From Chrysemys picta bellii (taxonomy: Eukaryota; Chordata; Testudines; Emydidae), in contig NC_088809.1 in NCBI RefSeq assembly GCF_011386835.1, positions 1,240,001 to 1,304,000 on the forward strand: a stretch of DNA of 64,000 bases. Reading direction: 5' to 3'. Under the pieces are notes generated by a model, which saw only the letters and a list, made by a program, of their open reading frames with translations, had not been told where the DNA came from and did not search any database. This document shows, one piece after another, positions 25,533-37,735 of the stretch. Made by a program: the position numbers and the translations under genes. Each line of letters opens with the position of its first letter. Positions within the stretch are counted from its first letter, which is position 1.

Positions 25533-26377
25533 CAGGGCCGGATTAATGCAGGGGCTTTAGGGGCTGCAGCCCAAGGCCTCAGGCTAAGGGGGGCCCCGTA
25601 GGCCTGTGGGCCAGATGCGGCCTGCTGCTTCTTTTCATCTGGCCCATGGTCCATGCCATGGGCCGGACACTGGTCCCCGAGCCTCGGTGCCCCCTGCCCC
25701 ACCAACCCCCGGGGCCTGGAGCTGCGAGCACTGGCTTGCCAATGTACCTCTGCGGCCCCTGTGTGAGTGGCATTCAGGGAATCTCTGTGCGCTGCCCCCA
25801 ACCCCAGCACTGGCTCCGCAGCTCCCATTGGCCGGGTACCATGGCCAAGGGGAGCTGTGGGGGCGGCGCCTGCAGCAACAGGCAGCATGCACCATGCAGA
25901 GCAGCCTGGCCCCTCTGCCTAGGGGCTGGACATGCCAGACACCTCTGGGAGCAGAGCAGCACACAGCCAAGGCAGGCAGGGATCCTGCCTTAGCCCTGCT
26001 GCACTGCCCACCAGGAGCTGCCTGAGGTAAGCGCCTCCCGGCTGGAGCCTACACCCCGTACACCCTCCTGTACCCCAACCCTGTACCCCAGCCCGGAGCC
26101 CCCTCCAAGACCCTGCACCCCCACCTGCACCTCAACCCCCTGTCCCAGCCCAGAGCCCCCTTCTGCACCCAAACTCCCACCCTGAGTTCGAACCCCAAAC
26201 CTCCTGCTGCACTCCAACCTCCTGCCCCACCCGAGAGCCCAACCCCCAGCTGGAGCTGCATCCTCTCCTGCACCCCAACCCCCTGGACCAGCCCTGAGCT
26301 CCCTCCCCACTCCAAACCCCCAGGGGCTCCACAAAATCTAATAGTCCTGGGCTCACAAGAGAATTTATCCGGCCCTG
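25533..26377. mobile_element. hAT-type element with C-rich interior
   Basis: The termini CAGGGCCGGATTAA and TTATCCGGCCCTG are inverted repeats. The flanking 8-bp duplications are cctgtggc (25525-25532) and ccggtggc (26378-26385), with one mismatch. The interior includes gaggtaagcgcc and a CACCCCAACCCCCTG-rich half that is the reverse complement of material in the element at 18068. It has no transposase; the overlapping frames up to 190 codons are compositional. Confidence 0.85.
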
Positions 26378-26385
26378 CCGGTGGC

Positions 26386-26615
26386 AGTATGGCCTAGTGG
26401 CTAGAGCACTGGACTGGGACTCAAGAGACCTAAGTTCTGTTCTCAGCTTTGTCACTGAGCTGCTGGGGGACCTTGCGCAGGTCATGTCCCCGCTCTGTGC
26501 CTCAGTTTCCCTATCTGTACAATGGTAATAATGGTCCTGACCTCCTTTGCAAAGTGCTTGGAGAGCTACTGATGAAAGAGCTCTCTGCGAGTTAGATATG
26601 GTTAGCAGTAGTATT
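26386..26615 (+). mobile_element. MIR-type SINE
   Basis: The sequence tagtggctagagcactggac (tRNA-like A-box region), the acctaagttctgttctcagc B-box region, then tgcctcagtttccctatctg and tgctt...gctactgatg match the amniote MIR/CORE-SINE layout. It begins right beside the hAT element's target duplication. Confidence 0.8.
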
Positions 26616-28329
26616 ATTGAAAGGCAATTGGCAGGTTTGTACACTTTCCAAAAAGGATCTAGGAGGCCCTGTGAGCTAAGTACTGCATTCCTATGCTTGG
26701 GTCCCACATCGGAGACTTGAAGCAGGCTTTCTGCATCTTTGAAAAGGATTTGAATGCAAGTGTGAAATGTGTTTACATATCTTACAGCCTGAGAAGTAAC
26801 ACTTTACATTACCTGCAATGTTATTTGAGCTGCACACAGAGCAGTGTCACATGTCACTCACAGGCAAATCCTGAGGCCAGCTTAGTCACAACACAGGAAA
26901 GGATGCTTCAGCAAAGAGAAGAGAATATGAAAATTGTCCAAGAGCTAAAAGGTGCACAGACTACTTACTGTAATCCTGGCTCATTCAACACACTGAGAAA
27001 GCACCTCAAAATTTAAGACAATGGACAATAAAGAGGGAAGATATCAAGATTTAGAAGAATCAATCTGAATCAGAGCATGAGTGATCATTTCATTGTTTAT
27101 GTCCTAGTATCACATGATCAAATCTGCAAAACACACTCAAAATCATTAATGTGACTCAACAAGATTTGGAGGAGTCACCTGGTGTAAAGGTCTCTAGTTA
27201 CAAATGTTCTTAAAATGCCTACAATCCCTTAGGTCCTTTAAAAGAAAATGATCGTAACTAACGGCTCACAAAGAATCAGAACACAACAATATGCTCATCA
27301 GAACGTCTCTGGGTCTCAGCTCTAGAAGGACCTGTGTAAAAAGAGGCCACAGGGCTGGGAGAAGGGAGAGAGAGGATAAGTTCCCCGTTCTTTCCCCTCC
27401 AATACCAATACCTAAGTTCCCAACTTCGTTGCCAGGTCACATGAGTCAGACCAAACTCTTCGCCTTTCATTAACCTGTTATGTCTCTTGATTTTGGCCCT
27501 AATCTCCCATATTCATGATTTTTTCAAAGAATCTTTTTATTTACCCACCTGCTGTGCTCTGGATGCCGATGTGTGGCAGACTCTTGCCTTTTCTTGGCTA
27601 TATCATCCCAGCTCCTTCATCCCCTGCTCTGAGTCTGCCATGCTATGCATGTAGCAAGACAGCTAAGAATGGAGGAGCCACAAGACAGAGCAAACAAAAG
27701 ACAGCCCAGCCTGCCTAGCTACCACTTATCCAGCAGCTTCAGGTTAGGAAAGTTCTTCTCTGTTGTTGACACTGTAATGGAGAAGGGAGGGGAAATTATG
27801 AGAAGCTCCCTTAAAATTGCAATCAGGTGGGGAAGGGAGAAGTTGCCAAGATATTTCCAGCTCTGCACTAATCACAGTGGTGTGAGAAGACAGAGAGCTG
27901 ATGACACCTCATAAGACTTCACAACATGATTTTAAAGTCTCCTTCTGAACACATCTTTGACCTTAACAGTTACCAACTTCAAGATTAGAAAATATTCCTC
28001 CTTGAGTAAAGCTAGAAGGGCCAACAGCCTCTGGAGCAATCCTGGTCCCGGCCATGGCATGTGCTACTGAACCACTGCAATGGCTCTAGCAGACCCAAGG
28101 TCACAGTGTGAGGAAAAACTAACCTATGCCAACCATGACAAATTCTCTCAGCCACACATCCCAGGCTACACACAAGCAGTAGGCAGACTGCATGTCAGAA
28201 AAAAATATTCTTAAATGACATGGTGACATTAACATGTGTCTGGTTCACCTGGCAGAGTTTCATCTAGAGCAGAAGGGCACAGGTTCAAGTCCAATATCAG
28301 GCCTTGGGCTCATCCCTAACACTAAAACA
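26616..28329. other. Intergenic, nothing assigned
   Basis: No gene or repeat that I can support. Open frames below 110 codons show no family resemblance. Confidence 0.4.
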
Positions 28330-28334
28330 ACAGA

Positions 28335-28550
28335 GACAAGATAAGTGAGATAATATCTTTTATTGGACTAACTCCTGTTAGTCAGAGAGACACGCTTGTG
28401 AGCTTATAGAGAATTCTTCTTCAGCTGTGTAAGCTCGGAGCTTGTCTCTCTCACCAACAGAAGTTGGTCCAATAAAAGATATTACCTCCCCCACCTTGCC
28501 TCTCTAATATCCTGGGACCAACACAGCTACAACAACACTGCGTACTAAAA
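28335..28550. repeat. Interspersed repeat with inverted ends
   Basis: The left part has atatcttttattggactaac and the right part has gttggtccaataaaagatat, which are inverted copies. The right end reads tgcctctctaatatcctggg then accaacacagctacaacaac, a phrase I recognise from common reptile repeats. The family is not named with certainty. Confidence 0.6.
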
Positions 28551-29449
28551 CAACAGAGCAGTATTTGCTGGGAGGGGCTGTTGAACTGCTGGAGGGACTG
28601 TTCTTTAGCAGAGATATTAAATCAGCAGTCAGGAAGTGATAGTTCATATTGAACAGTTTTGAGTAGTTTCGTACATTGTTTAATCTTAAATTGACATGGC
28701 TGGATATTGCAATCAACAGATAGAAAGTTCTACAGAGCTCAACAGCAGAACCCTGTTATTTGAGTGCCAGATTTGAAACCTACATTCCAAATCAGCCCCC
28801 TTCAAGATTCCCACAGAATATTGCGACTCTCACATTTTCCTGAGGTTGTGAAAAACCAGAGGGCAAAAGAGAGAAACCTTTTGTCAGAGAGAAGGGCTTA
28901 GAATTGTAGCAAGGTTACAACTTGGAGGTTTCAAACTGCCAAATAAATGTACTTGAAATTGTTTCTGAGGGACCAAAACGGGCTGCAATGTATGTAGGTT
29001 AATCCAAGGTGTGTATTCCCTAGGGATATCTCAGAAGATAAAGAGCAAGCCCTGACTACTATTTAAAGGCAGTACAGCAGACGGTTAAGTTACACCCAGG
29101 TGTGTCTTCCCTGAGGTGATCCCAGGGGAGGGATCCCAGGCCGCTTTTCCTATTGAAAGGTTGCAGACTAGCTGGTTGGGTTATGTCTATAGTAATTTTG
29201 TAACCATATTGTCTAAACGTTATGATACAAAAATGATTAAAACAAAATCTACAAAGCTGCTCATAATGAGTAGCATAAACACTGTGGCCACCACAGCAAA
29301 CCAAAGTATAACACACCACATCAAACACTATTCCCAGTCACATCATAACCTGCAGATGATTGAACCTGGCCTCTGGTGGGCCACAAAGGGGACAAGTTCC
29401 AAAGGGGGGATCCTCCGCTGAGAGAATTCCAGGGACTAACAATAATGGC

Positions 29450-31130
29450 CAATCTTAAATGCCATGGCAGGATTCCAGTCAGGTGACAAGTGGTCTTGGG
29501 GCCTAAGACCATTCAAGGCTTTAAAGTTTGTCATAAACACCTTGAATTGCACCCAGAGAGCTAGTGCAAAGCTCTGAGCCCAGGTTTCAATTCTCATTGC
29601 AGCATGCCCCACTCAGAAGAGCATGAGATGAAGACTCTGGGACAGGGGACAAATTGGAACAAATAAAAGATCTTGATACTCCTCCAAATTCCGCCCACTT
29701 GAGATGCCCAGATGAGAAGCCACTGAGTAGATAGTGCATGCTGTCTGGGCTTCTTGGGATTGGCTCCTTCTTGAAAAGAAGTGTTGTTACTGTCCTAAGT
29801 GCTACCCGGCTCATAGAACCACACTGAGACACCACTTTCAGTAGATTGTGCAGATTTTCTTCACTTCCCTCTTTTCTTTTCCAAAACACCCTGACCAACA
29901 GGGACATGTTAACAGTGTTGACATTTTAATAATCCTCACCAGGCCCCTGAGTTAACGCCTCACTAAAACAAAAATGGGAAGTTCATATTTCTCAAAGCTA
30001 TTTTTTCAGAGTCAGTGAAAACGTCACTATATTAGTTCTATTTGGTTCACAATATAAAGGTTTTCTTTGCAAACATGAAGGCTAAAATTTTCTTTTTTCA
30101 AAATGGAAACTTAGATTCTGGAGCACAAGCTGGCAGCTTGGAAGAAGTGCCAAGGCACTGAATAATTGCTTACCACCCCAATGCAGACCCTGTCCTGGAG
30201 GAGTCCAAAGGGATAGCTCAAAATACAATTCATGACAGTCGTCTAGTCTGGATGTAACAAAAGCTGCAGATGATTGTTATTAGGTCAGCATTAGAAAGGG
30301 AAGGTCACCACAGTTTGGCCATAGATTAAAAAAAAAAAGTACTGAGGCTACCTGGGAATCCAGGAACAGTAATGGATCCAGTAAGAGCATCTTGGTGAAA
30401 GGGGCATATGCCTTCAAACAATATTGCAGACACTGTCTCAGCCCATTCCTCTAATTCCTCCCCCTCCCCCTGAGCAATCACTATTTCTCCCTTATCTAGG
30501 TTAACTCACAACAAGTTCACTTTCCTCCAGAAACTGGGAAATAATGAGACTGTAGGGCCTGGGTTCAATGAAACAGCTGTGTTGTGCTGCCCAAAACAGA
30601 TCACAATCCCTCCGAACAGATTTACATACATAACCTTGAGGGATGCTAAATGTGAGAGCCATTGGATAAGGCAAGCAATTACCAGTACTATCTTCTGAGA
30701 TCTTTCAGACAGGAAGGAGCAAATCCACTGAGATCCACACTCACAACCTCCACAAGATCCTGTAGATCAGTGGGTCTCAATCTTTCCAGACGACTGTATC
30801 CCTTTCAGGAGTCTCAAGCCTGAGCCGCGCCGTCCTGGGCTGAGGCCTGAGCCCAACATCCAGGGCTGAAGTATGAAACTTAGCCTCATGGGGTCCCCTG
30901 TGGCACGGGGCCCCAGGCTATTGCCCTGCTTGCCACCCCTTAACACCAGCCCTGCACTTGCAACCCCCCCAAACCCATCCCATGACCCCCAGGTTGAGAA
31001 ACACTGGTCTAGATGAATTGATGTACCCCCTGGAAGACCTCTGCTGTAGATGAACTGACAAAACCCTGAGGTGAATAGTGTCAAAAGTTGCTGCTAGATC
31101 TAATAAAACCAGCATGGATAACTTTCCCTT
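29450..31130 (-). mobile_element. Old LINE with reverse transcriptase remnants (minus strand), split by a hAT
   Basis: On the minus strand, 31115-31030 reads LVLLDLAATFDTIHLRVL, matching the LINE motif LLLLDLSAAFDTVDHxIL. Farther along, IPQGYV and FLEESELVVS-like segments match VPQGSV and the following LNPDK region. A hAT at 30768-31006 interrupts it just after the first motif. The boundaries are estimates. Confidence 0.65.
30768..31006. mobile_element. hAT-type element within a LINE
   Basis: The termini CAGTGGGTCTCAATC and GGTTGAGAAACACTG are inverted repeats (few mismatches). The flanks ctgtagat and gtctagat are an imperfect 8-bp duplication. It is 239 bp with no coding capacity. Confidence 0.8.
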
Positions 31131-31397
31131 GTCTACTGTGAGGAAATGATTAACTATAGATAGAAATGCAGCTCCTATTCCATACCCCCTACTTTTTATG
31201 AGAATTAGCTAACTTAACAGATATTTTCTTTCTATGATTCACATGACTGAGTCAAATTAGGGTGCAGTGTTTGTACCATCACTTTGCCTTCCATAGCAAA
31301 GAGTTTCTGCTTTATGAAAATATCCGAATCTTGTTCAGTATCTCACCATAACAGTGGGACATAAATATGGATTGTTTCTGCTGTTTTGTGGGATGAT

Positions 31398-31500
31398 GAT
31401 AATTATATTTAGCATTTATATAGGGCTTTTCATCTTCAAAGTGTGTTACAAACATTAATCAATCCTCACATCACCCTGTGGGGTAGGTAAGTATCATTAC
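31398..31500 (-). mobile_element. MIR-type SINE tail fragment
   Basis: The sequence gcatttatatagggcttttc followed by aaagtgtgttacaaacatta and gtaggtaagtatcattaca is the reverse complement of the 3' region of a MIR/CORE-SINE. Confidence 0.5.
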
Positions 31501-31539
31501 AGTAGTGTGATCAGGTTTTTATAGGGGACTCTAGCGTAT

Positions 31540-31700
31540 GTATGAGCCAGGTAAGGGAAGTGTATACAAACATGTACTTCTATACCTGCACATATGTATA
31601 TCCACACCCTCCTATACACATCGGTACAAACAAATGCACACCCACAAACCCCTTTACACATGCACATGCACACCCACACAAATCCACATACTTGCAGCTC
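31540..31700. repeat. ACA-rich low-complexity tract
   Basis: Diverged CA/CACAT repeats (cacatgcacatgcacaccca). No coding support; frames on both strands follow from the repeat. Confidence 0.6.
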
Positions 31701-32149
31701 ACTCCTATTTTTATGCCTGTGGTGCTGAAGGTTTTTAGTAAGGAAAATTCCCTTGAGTACACTTGCCTTGTGCTGAGTTTCTTAGATTGAAATGGTCCAG
31801 TGTGTTGACATTATTCCACAGTGGGGCCACTGTACTTTCCCATGATGAAACATCAGACCAAACAAAAGTATGGGAGACCCTGTTTCTGACAACTGAATGC
31901 CTTTGCCAGTAGTAAGGTGACATCCAACTGAGGAAAACATGTTTTTAATCAACCTACTTAGGGTTAGAGGTTTGCAAAGCAAAGTAAGAGGTGGGCATTT
32001 CAAACCGAAAGAAAAGCAAAGAGGCAGAAGGGGGAAATTGCTATCTCCAGACCGTCAGAGTTCAATACCTGTCCAACTTCTCTCAAGAATTACCAAGAGT
32101 CTGTGCAAAACGAGGGGAAAAACCTGCAGCTTAGTCATTTTTGTATTCT

Positions 32150-32602
32150 TATTAAATGCAGGATTGCCTCAGGCTAAGAGGAGCTGATATCATAATTATT
32201 GGCTTGCCTAGCCAGCTGCCTTCCCTCACCTGATGTAAGATCAGATCTTTCCAGCCTTTGGGAGTCTCGGCACTGCTGAGCCTCCACTCTCTCCTACAAG
32301 GCTGTTTGCATGACCTAATCCCATCCTGGAGCAGCAGCACGCTGTTTTGCTTCAGTAGAAAGGTAAGAGGAAACCTCTGTCAACTTCATACAGCTTTTTA
32401 GAATTCACCCGTGAAAGCCAAAGGGAAGGGGGCGCAGAACTCTCTTATCTTGGCTCTTCTATTTAATCTGAAGTCTCTGAACTCCAGGCTGAGTCGGGTG
32501 GATGGTCAGCATTTATATCCCTTTCCCCTCCGGCTCAGTCTAGGCTCTTGTCAGCTGTGAAGGGGGAGCATTAAGAGGGGGAAAGAGTCGAGTAGACACC
32601 AG
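32150..32602 (+). promoter_or_regulatory. Candidate leader exon/promoter region, unassigned
   Basis: This is sequence without an evident repeat and with two good donor-like sites on the plus strand: cagtagaaag|gtaaga (GT at 32363) and gacaccag|gtaagc (GT at 32603). A TTTATAT element at 32512-32518 lies about 30 bp before a possible start near 32545, which would give a short exon ending at 32602. It lies between SLC13A2 and FOXN1 on the right strand to be a non-coding first exon of FOXN1, whose mammalian counterpart has such exons far upstream. There is no transcript evidence, and such sites occur by chance. Confidence 0.25.
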
Positions 32603-34392
32603 GTAAGCTCAGAGTTCTATTTTTCTTTTACTGGGAACAAGGAGTGTTGGTGACTAATGTTTAAGGGAAATAGTGACATACAAATGAGCCCTTAGCTGTC
32701 CTTAGCGTCTGTACCAACTCCTGGCCTGCCAATTGCTTCATTGTTACAGGGAAAATCCAGGGGGATTTACCATTACTTGAAAAGTAATAATAAATATTAA
32801 TATTCACAGGACAGAATATGGGAAGCATTCGCAAGAAAATAAAATGGGTAACTCTCATGCCTTGTAGTATTAGAATGGGATTTATTTAAATTACATTTCC
32901 AATGGTAAGTCAAAAACCAGGAAAGCAAAATGTTTTGAGGCTAATATTGTGACCCCTGTTTTGGTTTAAGTATCACTGGTTTTGCCTTTTGTATTCTGCA
33001 ATTTTTGGGTGGTAGCTGTGAACTTCTTTTCAGATTTGCTGCTGCACTGAAAGGCATTTCAGGATGGACACCTTAGATTAATTGAGAAAAATTACTTATA
33101 TGATGGCTGCAGGTTGAAAGTTGGTTCTGTTTCTCTAACGCACATATTAAATCTGTAGCTGTCTAATCTATCCCTGAATTTCAGACTACCACAAAGAGAA
33201 CCATGTGTGTTACAAAGGAGAGTAGTTATCAAACTTATCTGTAACAACCAGCCATCTCTGACCCTCCTAAGGGACAGATGTGACATCAGATTAAATCTTG
33301 TTTGAAACAGAATTTACTGTACAAACACTTTGGCTTGATTTATCCGAATCACACATTTTCTAATCTGAATATTGGTATAAACTGGGATGAACTGGTCAAA
33401 CTCCATTTTATTTTTAATTTACTAAGAGTGTGAAAGAGAAAAAAATATTGAAATATCTGGAGTAGAAATGCTCAGGCAGCTCTTAGGGTGCAGGTTGGTG
33501 CACCTTGCTCTCAAGCATCTGGTGAACTGTACAAACAGGTGCATCCAGGTGCCATGTGAGTCAATAGCTACCTCACTTTCATTTACTTTACATCCAGATG
33601 ACATGAGGTGGACATGGGCAGGATTAATTAACATGCTTCATGTGGTGCATTAATGTGAAGATAGAGGTATTCGTACCTTCTAATGTTATTGTCTATACTG
33701 ATCCATAGCTGAGAATGTATAGCGTGAGATGGTGCTAGTTTGTACAATGAGCACAAATCATTGTACATACACCTAGAATAACACCAGGTTGCTAGATAAA
33801 TAACCAGATCCACATACTTTTTACTTAGCTAGCAGCCAGTTGAATGCACAGAAGAGTATATGCAGGTGCCAGATACCATGGTGATGGGCACGGTATAAGA
33901 ACCTGAACAGAACAGAATAAAACACTGAATCGTTATTGTAAAACACAGGGCTGAAGGAAGAAATCAGTGGACAAGAGACAACTAGATAAGACAATGTGTC
34001 TCAGTTCCATTCATTACAGTTCCAGGTTTTCTCCAAGACAATATGGTTGCTGTTCAGATACACCCCAATATTTAGGAGGAGACAAACTGAGAGGAGGCCC
34101 CAGGAAGGGACATGTTATACTATTTTGAAACAGCTACAATGTGAAAACAGAAACAGGAAAATATAATAGTTTAAGGCTCCTAGAAATCAAAGATTAACAA
34201 GAAACCTTGTGCTGTGAACCTGGAAGAGCAACTGCAGAAGGGGTCCACAATAGGACAACTTTCAAGAACAACTCCTATAACCCAGTTCTCTCAGGTTGTT
34301 ACAAGGCAGAGAGACAGGGAGACAAGCAATGCTGTGGGGCTCGAAGTCACACAAGGCCCCCAGAAAATTATTAAACAGAACCCCTCACACGG
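32603..34392. other. Intergenic, nothing assigned
   Basis: No gene or named repeat that I can support in this AT-leaning stretch. Confidence 0.4.
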
Positions 34393-34523
34393 TACACAAG
34401 ATAATGAAGGCTACACTCACCTTAGAACCCATTCACAGTACACAAGATAATGAAGGCTACACCCACCTTAGAACCCATTCACAGTACACAAGATAATGAA
34501 GGCTACACCCACCTTAGAACCCA
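34393..34523. repeat. 46-bp tandem repeat, about 2.8 copies
   Basis: Units beginning tacacaagataatgaaggct start at 34393, 34439 and 34485, a period of exactly 46 bp. Copies differ by about one base (ctacactcacc versus ctacacccacc). The third copy breaks off after ttagaaccca. Confidence 0.95.
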
Positions 34524-35036
34524 GAGAGCCTCTGAGAGTTGGAACATCTGTAACCATAGGTGACTACAGCCAGACTTTTAATATTAAGGGCTCCAGGTTC
34601 TGAACAGCACATATGATTCTCATGTGGTATCTGTCTGAGCTCCGTAGGTAATGGGAGGTAGGAAGGGTCCTGTTCGGGAGACGAGCACAGATGAAATAGT
34701 GCTTGACATTTAGCATTTGAGTGAGAGCCACAAAAATAGCAAAAGGAGGCAACTCCTCAGCAGGTAGGAATTGACTCTTTTGTGGCCATGTTCTGAGCTG
34801 TTAACCAGAGACCCTGAGCCTCATGGTTTGGGTTAAACACCCCTCCCTGATCTCTTGAACCTTGCAAAGAATTACTTTGAAATTCAGAGAGATTAATTAT
34901 GGAGATAATGCAGATTAATTTAGTGGTATGAATAAAGCCCTCCTGTGACACACCTACCTTTAGGCATACCCAGGGCCACATCTTCCAAGGTGTTTCCATT
35001 ATATAGTTAATGTGTATAAAGCAAACTGTTAGTTCT

Positions 35037-35345
35037 CACAAGCTAAGCAGGCTTGAAAAGCTTCAGAGTACTTAGAGGGGAGACCACCACTAAACAACTC
35101 GAAGCACGTGGCTGCTGGAAGAAGTGATGCTGATGATTCAGTAGGTGGTACTCTTTCCTCTGAATCAGGCTTGAACCAATCCCCCAGCATGGTGCTCAGG
35201 GGCACTGTGCTGCTTACATAGCAGATCAGATGTAAAACGAAGGTGTTGATCAGCTGTCATTATTAAAGATCCCATGACACTTTTCATAAGAATAGAAGAA
35301 TTAACCATGGCGTCCTGGTCAATTTTAAAGTCAGGTCATCTAGCT
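35037..35345 (+). mobile_element. 5S rRNA-derived SINE
   Basis: The head aagctaagcaggcttgaaaa followed by gagtacttagaggggagacc is a diverged 5S rRNA internal promoter region (normal 5S: AAGCTAAGCAGGGTCGGG and GTACTTGGATGGGAGACC). The body continues with ggctgctggaagaagtgatg and attaaagatcccatgacact, a tail found in vertebrate SINE3-like elements. It is too diverged to be a working 5S gene. Confidence 0.75.
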
Positions 35346-35384
35346 TGTCTGCTTTCCCAAGCATGATGTGCTGCTCTTCAACTT

Positions 35385-35845
35385 CCCTCCTCACTAGTCT
35401 CCCCTTACCCACACCAACAAAGCTCCTTGTCTTTGGCTAAAGGGCCTTGTACAACTTAGCCCACCTATCTCTTTGCTCTCACCTGTTTGCTCCCCTCTTG
35501 CACTGCCCGAGCTGCATGACTAAACATCCCCCAGTCACCTCTTTCACACTGTCAGTAGCTTCCTCCATGTTTCCCTCTAAGCCTAGAGCCCCTGACATGA
35601 CTCAGTCTACCAGGCCCTCTAGCTATCTGAAAACACAGTCTTCCCCACGAAGCTTGTATACACTAGTTCTCACCTGAATGAGCATTTACAGAAATACAAA
35701 TATCACTAAGAAATATAAACCATTCTCTATCCTGTTTCCATTTAGAATGTAAGCCTTTGAGAGCAAGGACCATGTCTACTTACCTGCCCAGAAAGCACCT
35801 AGCACACCTTTTGCTGTATATAAAGAATCGGAATAAAATAATATG
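35385..35845 (+). mobile_element. L2-type LINE 3' fragment
   Basis: A translated stretch (KLLVFG*RALYNLAHLSLCSHL) corresponds to the region after the reverse transcriptase in L2-like LINEs. The 3' part has agaatgtaagcctttgagag followed by gcaaggaccatgtctactta and agcacctagcacacc, the L2 end. Confidence 0.65.
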
Positions 35846-37264
35846 AATGTAAATATGTTCCAGTTACCTACATTTCCTAAGCAGAACTGAATACTGCATT
35901 CCTCACTTCCTGTCTTAAAATGTTGTTGAATATTGCTGAGTGCTGTTAATGTGGTTGGGAAAGTGATCCCTGTATAGCCCTTGATGAGGTTTAATTAATG
36001 TATGTAAAACATTTTAAGTTGCTTGGATGAGACAAGGCTCTTGCAGTGCAAAGTGTTATTATCCTTCTGGCAGTGAAGTGCCCAAAAATGAACACAGCTT
36101 GCTAGGGTGAGGTCTCATCAGAGCCTTGTAATGAAGTTTAACATGCTCTCATTTTGATCCAGTTTCCCTCTGTACTGCTGCCGTACCAGCTTGTCACAGT
36201 CTCTCAAAGGAGCCCAGCTAGTGTCAGCTTACTACTTCCACACTTACCCCTTGCTTTCCTCCTGGAACGGGGTAAATATCCCTGCCCTGCAAACTCTAGC
36301 TGCTGGTTCAGCAGGTCTGCCAGGGCAGGTCCCTGCAACATTCCCCTCTCTGGGCAAATGGTAGGATGCCAGAAATATTAGACAGGAACCTGTTCTTCCA
36401 GGAATGTAAGTAATCCATTGAAAGAAATCATTTACTATTGTCCCAGCTGGGCTAATTAAACTGCTAGGCACTGACCTCCATCCATGAACAAGACTTCCAG
36501 AAAGGAACAGTGCAAACACCAGAGGAGAGAGGGAGCCTCAATCAAAATCTTTCTGTCCCATGTTGGGCTGACAACCCCGTACCATTCTCTGAGGTCAAAT
36601 CACTACAAGAAGTTTTCCCTTATGGACAACAAGGTCCCCCAGACTCAGGACTCTCTACAACAAGTGCATACATCTAGGAGAAATAATTTATTTAGAGTTA
36701 GGGAGAGTTAAGCCCTGTTAACACTATCATAAAATTAAATCATTCTCAAAATAAGATTTACCTTGACAACTCTTGTTTTTCCACAAGATTAGAAAAACAT
36801 ACCTGAGGAAGTGTGCAAATCTCTCTGCTGTTCCCTGTGATTTAACTTCACTGGGTTTAAAATGCATAACCATGTTATTGCAAGTTAAGCTAATTTTATT
36901 ACTGTAATAGTGTCCATGCTTTCCCATTGGGAAACAGGGCACATGTGCTCTTTAATGCATAAAATCATGGGACATGTCGTATCCCAGAATTCCTCATACT
37001 CTGACTTGGCATATCCCAATTAGCTGTCTACTATAATTTAAGGCCATTAATCAATGGAATATAGACCCTAGTTCCCCCTTTAGGAATATAGGAGCAGTGG
37101 GCTAGGGTTCTTTGGAATGCTGAGCAGCTGGAGAACCCCTGAACTGGCAGAGGGGGGAGTCACTCTGAAGTCAATTACCCAGATACTTGAATTTTGTTTT
37201 GGTGATGTCCAAGAAATATTGTCTTCTGATCTCTTTCTGAGAGCCTTTCAAATTATTGCAACAG
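35846..37264. other. Intergenic, nothing assigned
   Basis: No supported gene. A short stretch near 36060-36190 resembles the reverse complement of CR1 coding sequence but is too weak to call. Confidence 0.35.
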
Positions 37265-37289
37265 CAGCTTAAATACTAAGGCCAACATT

Positions 37290-37500
37290 GTCAAAAATAC
37301 CCTGTCATGTTGGAAGCCAAATTTGGAACAGGTTGGGCCTAATCTTCAGGGGTGTTGAGCACTAACATCTCTTATTTAAGTTAACTGGAGTCAAAGGAGC
37401 TCAGCACTTCTGAAAATCAGGTCCAAAAGTGTCTTAAAGTTGGGCACAGAAAAATTAAAGCACCCAAAATCAGCAGCTACTTTTGAAAATTTGGGTTAAA
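37290..37500. mobile_element. Degraded palindromic MITE
   Basis: The phrase cttcaggggtgttgagcact and, inverted, gctcagcacttctgaaaatc lie about 50 bp apart around a weak centre. This is the foldback layout of a common reptile MITE. Outer parts are diverged. Confidence 0.55.
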
Positions 37501-37515
37501 AGAGATGTAACCCTT

Positions 37516-37735
37516 TTATTTATTATTAGTAGTTCAGTAGTATCATAGCACCTAGGAGCTCAAGTTATGGACCAAACCCTCATTGTGCTAGGCATTGTAC
37601 AACCACAATCTCCGCCTCAAAGAGTTTACATTCTAAATATAAGATCAGAGACAACAGATGGGTACAGGTAGAAGGGGGAACACAAGGAAGCAATGAGGCA
37701 GTATCGGTCAGCATGACAGGTAAAGGTCTCCACAC
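37516..37735 (-). mobile_element. L2-type LINE 3' end
   Basis: The sequence ttattattagtagttcagta, then atcatagcacctaggagctc, cattgtgctaggcattgtac and gagacaacagatgggtacag is the reverse complement of the L2-type 3' end present at 4220-4367, extended inward. Confidence 0.75.

Noticed and set aside
26132..26707. Minus-strand open frame of about 190 codons
   Set aside because: It spans a hAT element and a MIR SINE, so no single gene would have this structure.
34393..34523. CRISPR array
   Set aside because: The units are head-to-tail with no spacers, and the window is vertebrate DNA.
35037..35160. A working 5S rRNA gene
   Set aside because: Only the internal promoter region is similar and it is diverged, with a SINE tail attached.
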